Source: Peribacillus sp. ACCC06369 (GTDB lineage Bacteria > Bacillota > Bacilli > Bacillales > DSM-1321). From it: a stretch of DNA of 64,000 bases. The DNA lies in contig NZ_JAUCEN010000002.1 in the NCBI RefSeq assembly GCF_030348945.1, positions 1,240,001-1,304,000 on the forward strand. Reading direction: 5' to 3'. Positions 63,192-64,000 of this stretch are shown piece by piece; position 1 is the first letter of the stretch, and every line of letters starts with the position of its first letter. The notes beneath the pieces were generated by a model, which saw nothing but the letters and a program-made list of their open reading frames with translations, was not told the origin of the DNA and searched no databases. Both the position numbers and the translations under genes were made by a program.

Positions 63192-64000
63192 GTGTTAAAA
63201 GGAAAACAAACATGGATGTTCGCCAATAAACCGGTCATTTTGGAAACAGGGGTAACAGGCGGTCCATTTGAGGCAAATGGAGAAATCGCGGGAGATTTCG
63301 ATATTCTATATGACGATTTGTGGATGGAGCAGGATTCATATGAGAAGGCTCATCGCCATTTAATGGAGAAAGCCGTTGAGCTTGCATTGGAGAAAGGTAA
63401 GATCGACAAGGGGCAGGTACAATTTTTCTTGGCGGGTGATTTAATCAATCAGGTGACACCGACAAGTTTTGCAGCCAGAACCAACGGCATTCCATACTTC
63501 GGCTTGTTTGGAGCCTGTTCCACGTCAATGGAAGGGCTAGCTCTAGCTGCCTTCATCACCAATTATGGCGGGGCTAACTATGTGTTGACAGGCGCCTCGA
63601 GCCATAATGCAGCTGTTGAAAAGCAATTTCGCTATCCAACTGAATATGGAGGGCAAAAACCACCTACAGCTCAATGGACGATAACAGGAGCAGGGGTGGC
63701 GCTGGTTGCTCCTAATGGAAGTAAGCAAGGGGAATTTCCCCATATAGTTTCGGCCACTATCGGAAAGGTCATTGACATGGGATTGAAAGATCCTTTCAAT
63801 ATGGGGGGAGCGATGGCCCCGGCCGCCGTCGATACGATTCTTGCCCATTTCAAAGATACTGGTTTGAGCCCGGACGATTATGATTTCATCATTACTGGTG
63901 ATTTAGGACAAATAGGCAGGGAGACAGCCATGGACTTATTAAAGCAAAAGGGCTGCAATATCAATCAGGAAAAATTCAAGGATTGCGGTTTGATGATTTT
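63192..64000 (+). CDS. spoVAD: Stage V sporulation protein AD, partial (runs off the window)
   Basis: The first ~269 residues of SpoVAD, open at the window end. It has a thiolase/KAS-like fold: GACSTSMEGLALAA, GASSHNAAVEKQFRYPTEYGGQ, GAMAPAAVDTI and ITGDLGQIGRETA. SpoVAD binds dipicolinic acid. The start is GTG at 63192 (VLKGKQTWMFANKPV), with a G-rich RBS overlapping the end of spoVAC. Confidence 0.93.
   Translation, partial: MLKGKQTWMFANKPVILETGVTGGPFEANGEIAGDFDILYDDLWMEQDSYEKAHRHLMEKAVELALEKGKIDKGQVQFFLAGDLINQVTPTSFAARTNGIPYFGLFGACSTSMEGLALAAFITNYGGANYVLTGASSHNAAVEKQFRYPTEYGGQKPPTAQWTITGAGVALVAPNGSKQGEFPHIVSATIGKVIDMGLKDPFNMGGAMAPAAVDTILAHFKDTGLSPDDYDFIITGDLGQIGRETAMDLLKQKGCNINQEKFKDCGLMI

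Overview
The window looks like a chromosomal segment of an aerobic, endospore-forming Bacillaceae species with low-to-moderate GC. The order of conserved genes follows the Bacillus subtilis yit–arg–yja–yjb–fabI–cotO region closely: yitS/T/U/V/W, argCJBD-carAB-argF, yjzC, yjzD, yjaU, yjaV, comZ, fabHA-fabF, yjaZ, yjbA, trpS, yjbC, spx, mecA, coiA, pepF, yizD-like, spxH-yjbI, yjbJ, yjbK, relQ-nadF-yjbO, prpE, fabI, cotO, yjcA. ClpB, a gentisate operon and a second-type spoVA cluster are not part of the B. subtilis order, so a relative such as Peribacillus (B. simplex group) is plausible. That genus assignment is inference from gene content.

Layout. 1–11.3 kb: a LacI/MalR-type regulator, a metallo-beta-lactamase-fold hydrolase, a stress-type SDR, YajQ, DegV, YitT, a KGG-repeat stress protein, several very small genes, yitUVW, moaA and an Fe-S type Fnr. 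11.5–21 kb: the complete arginine operon with a candidate AhrC/ArgR box over its promoter. 21.3–26.4 kb: an accessory 3-hydroxybenzoate/gentisate degradation operon with a divergent IclR regulator; its DinB-fold protein is a good candidate for a bacillithiol-dependent maleylpyruvate isomerase. 26.6–29.2 kb: clpB behind a CtsR operator. 29.3–37.4 kb: yjzD to trpS, including FapR-boxed fabHF. 37.9–43.9 kb: a secreted glycosidase-like protein, yjbC, a decayed IS3-family element, spx and mecA. 44–48.9 kb: cardiolipin synthase, coiA and pepF.

49.1–51.6 kb is the most unusual part. Two full copies and one degenerate copy of an RsaE/RoxS-type small RNA lie in tandem. Candidate Rex boxes sit just after the -10 elements of the middle and last copies. 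An intact IS1182-family element has inserted exactly at the terminator hairpin of the last copy, duplicated that 30-bp hairpin, and replaced its U-tract.

51.6–60.4 kb: spxH-yjbI, a lytic transglycosylase, a CYTH protein, relQ behind a terminator-like leader, nadF, a pseudouridine synthase, prpE, mgtE and FapR-boxed fabI. 60.4–64 kb is a sporulation block: two CotO-related proteins, yjcA, a sigma-K-type small Cys/Asn-rich protein, a sporulation lipoprotein, spoVAC and the start of spoVAD.

Several genes form functional circuits. Spx, MecA and SpxH (YjbH) are parts of ClpXP/ClpCP-controlled stress regulation; FabH, FabF and FabI share FapR-type boxes; Rex-type sites and an Fe-S Fnr link the RoxS-type RNAs and Fnr to redox and oxygen status. 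All functional names rest on recognised motifs and remembered family sequences. No database search was possible.
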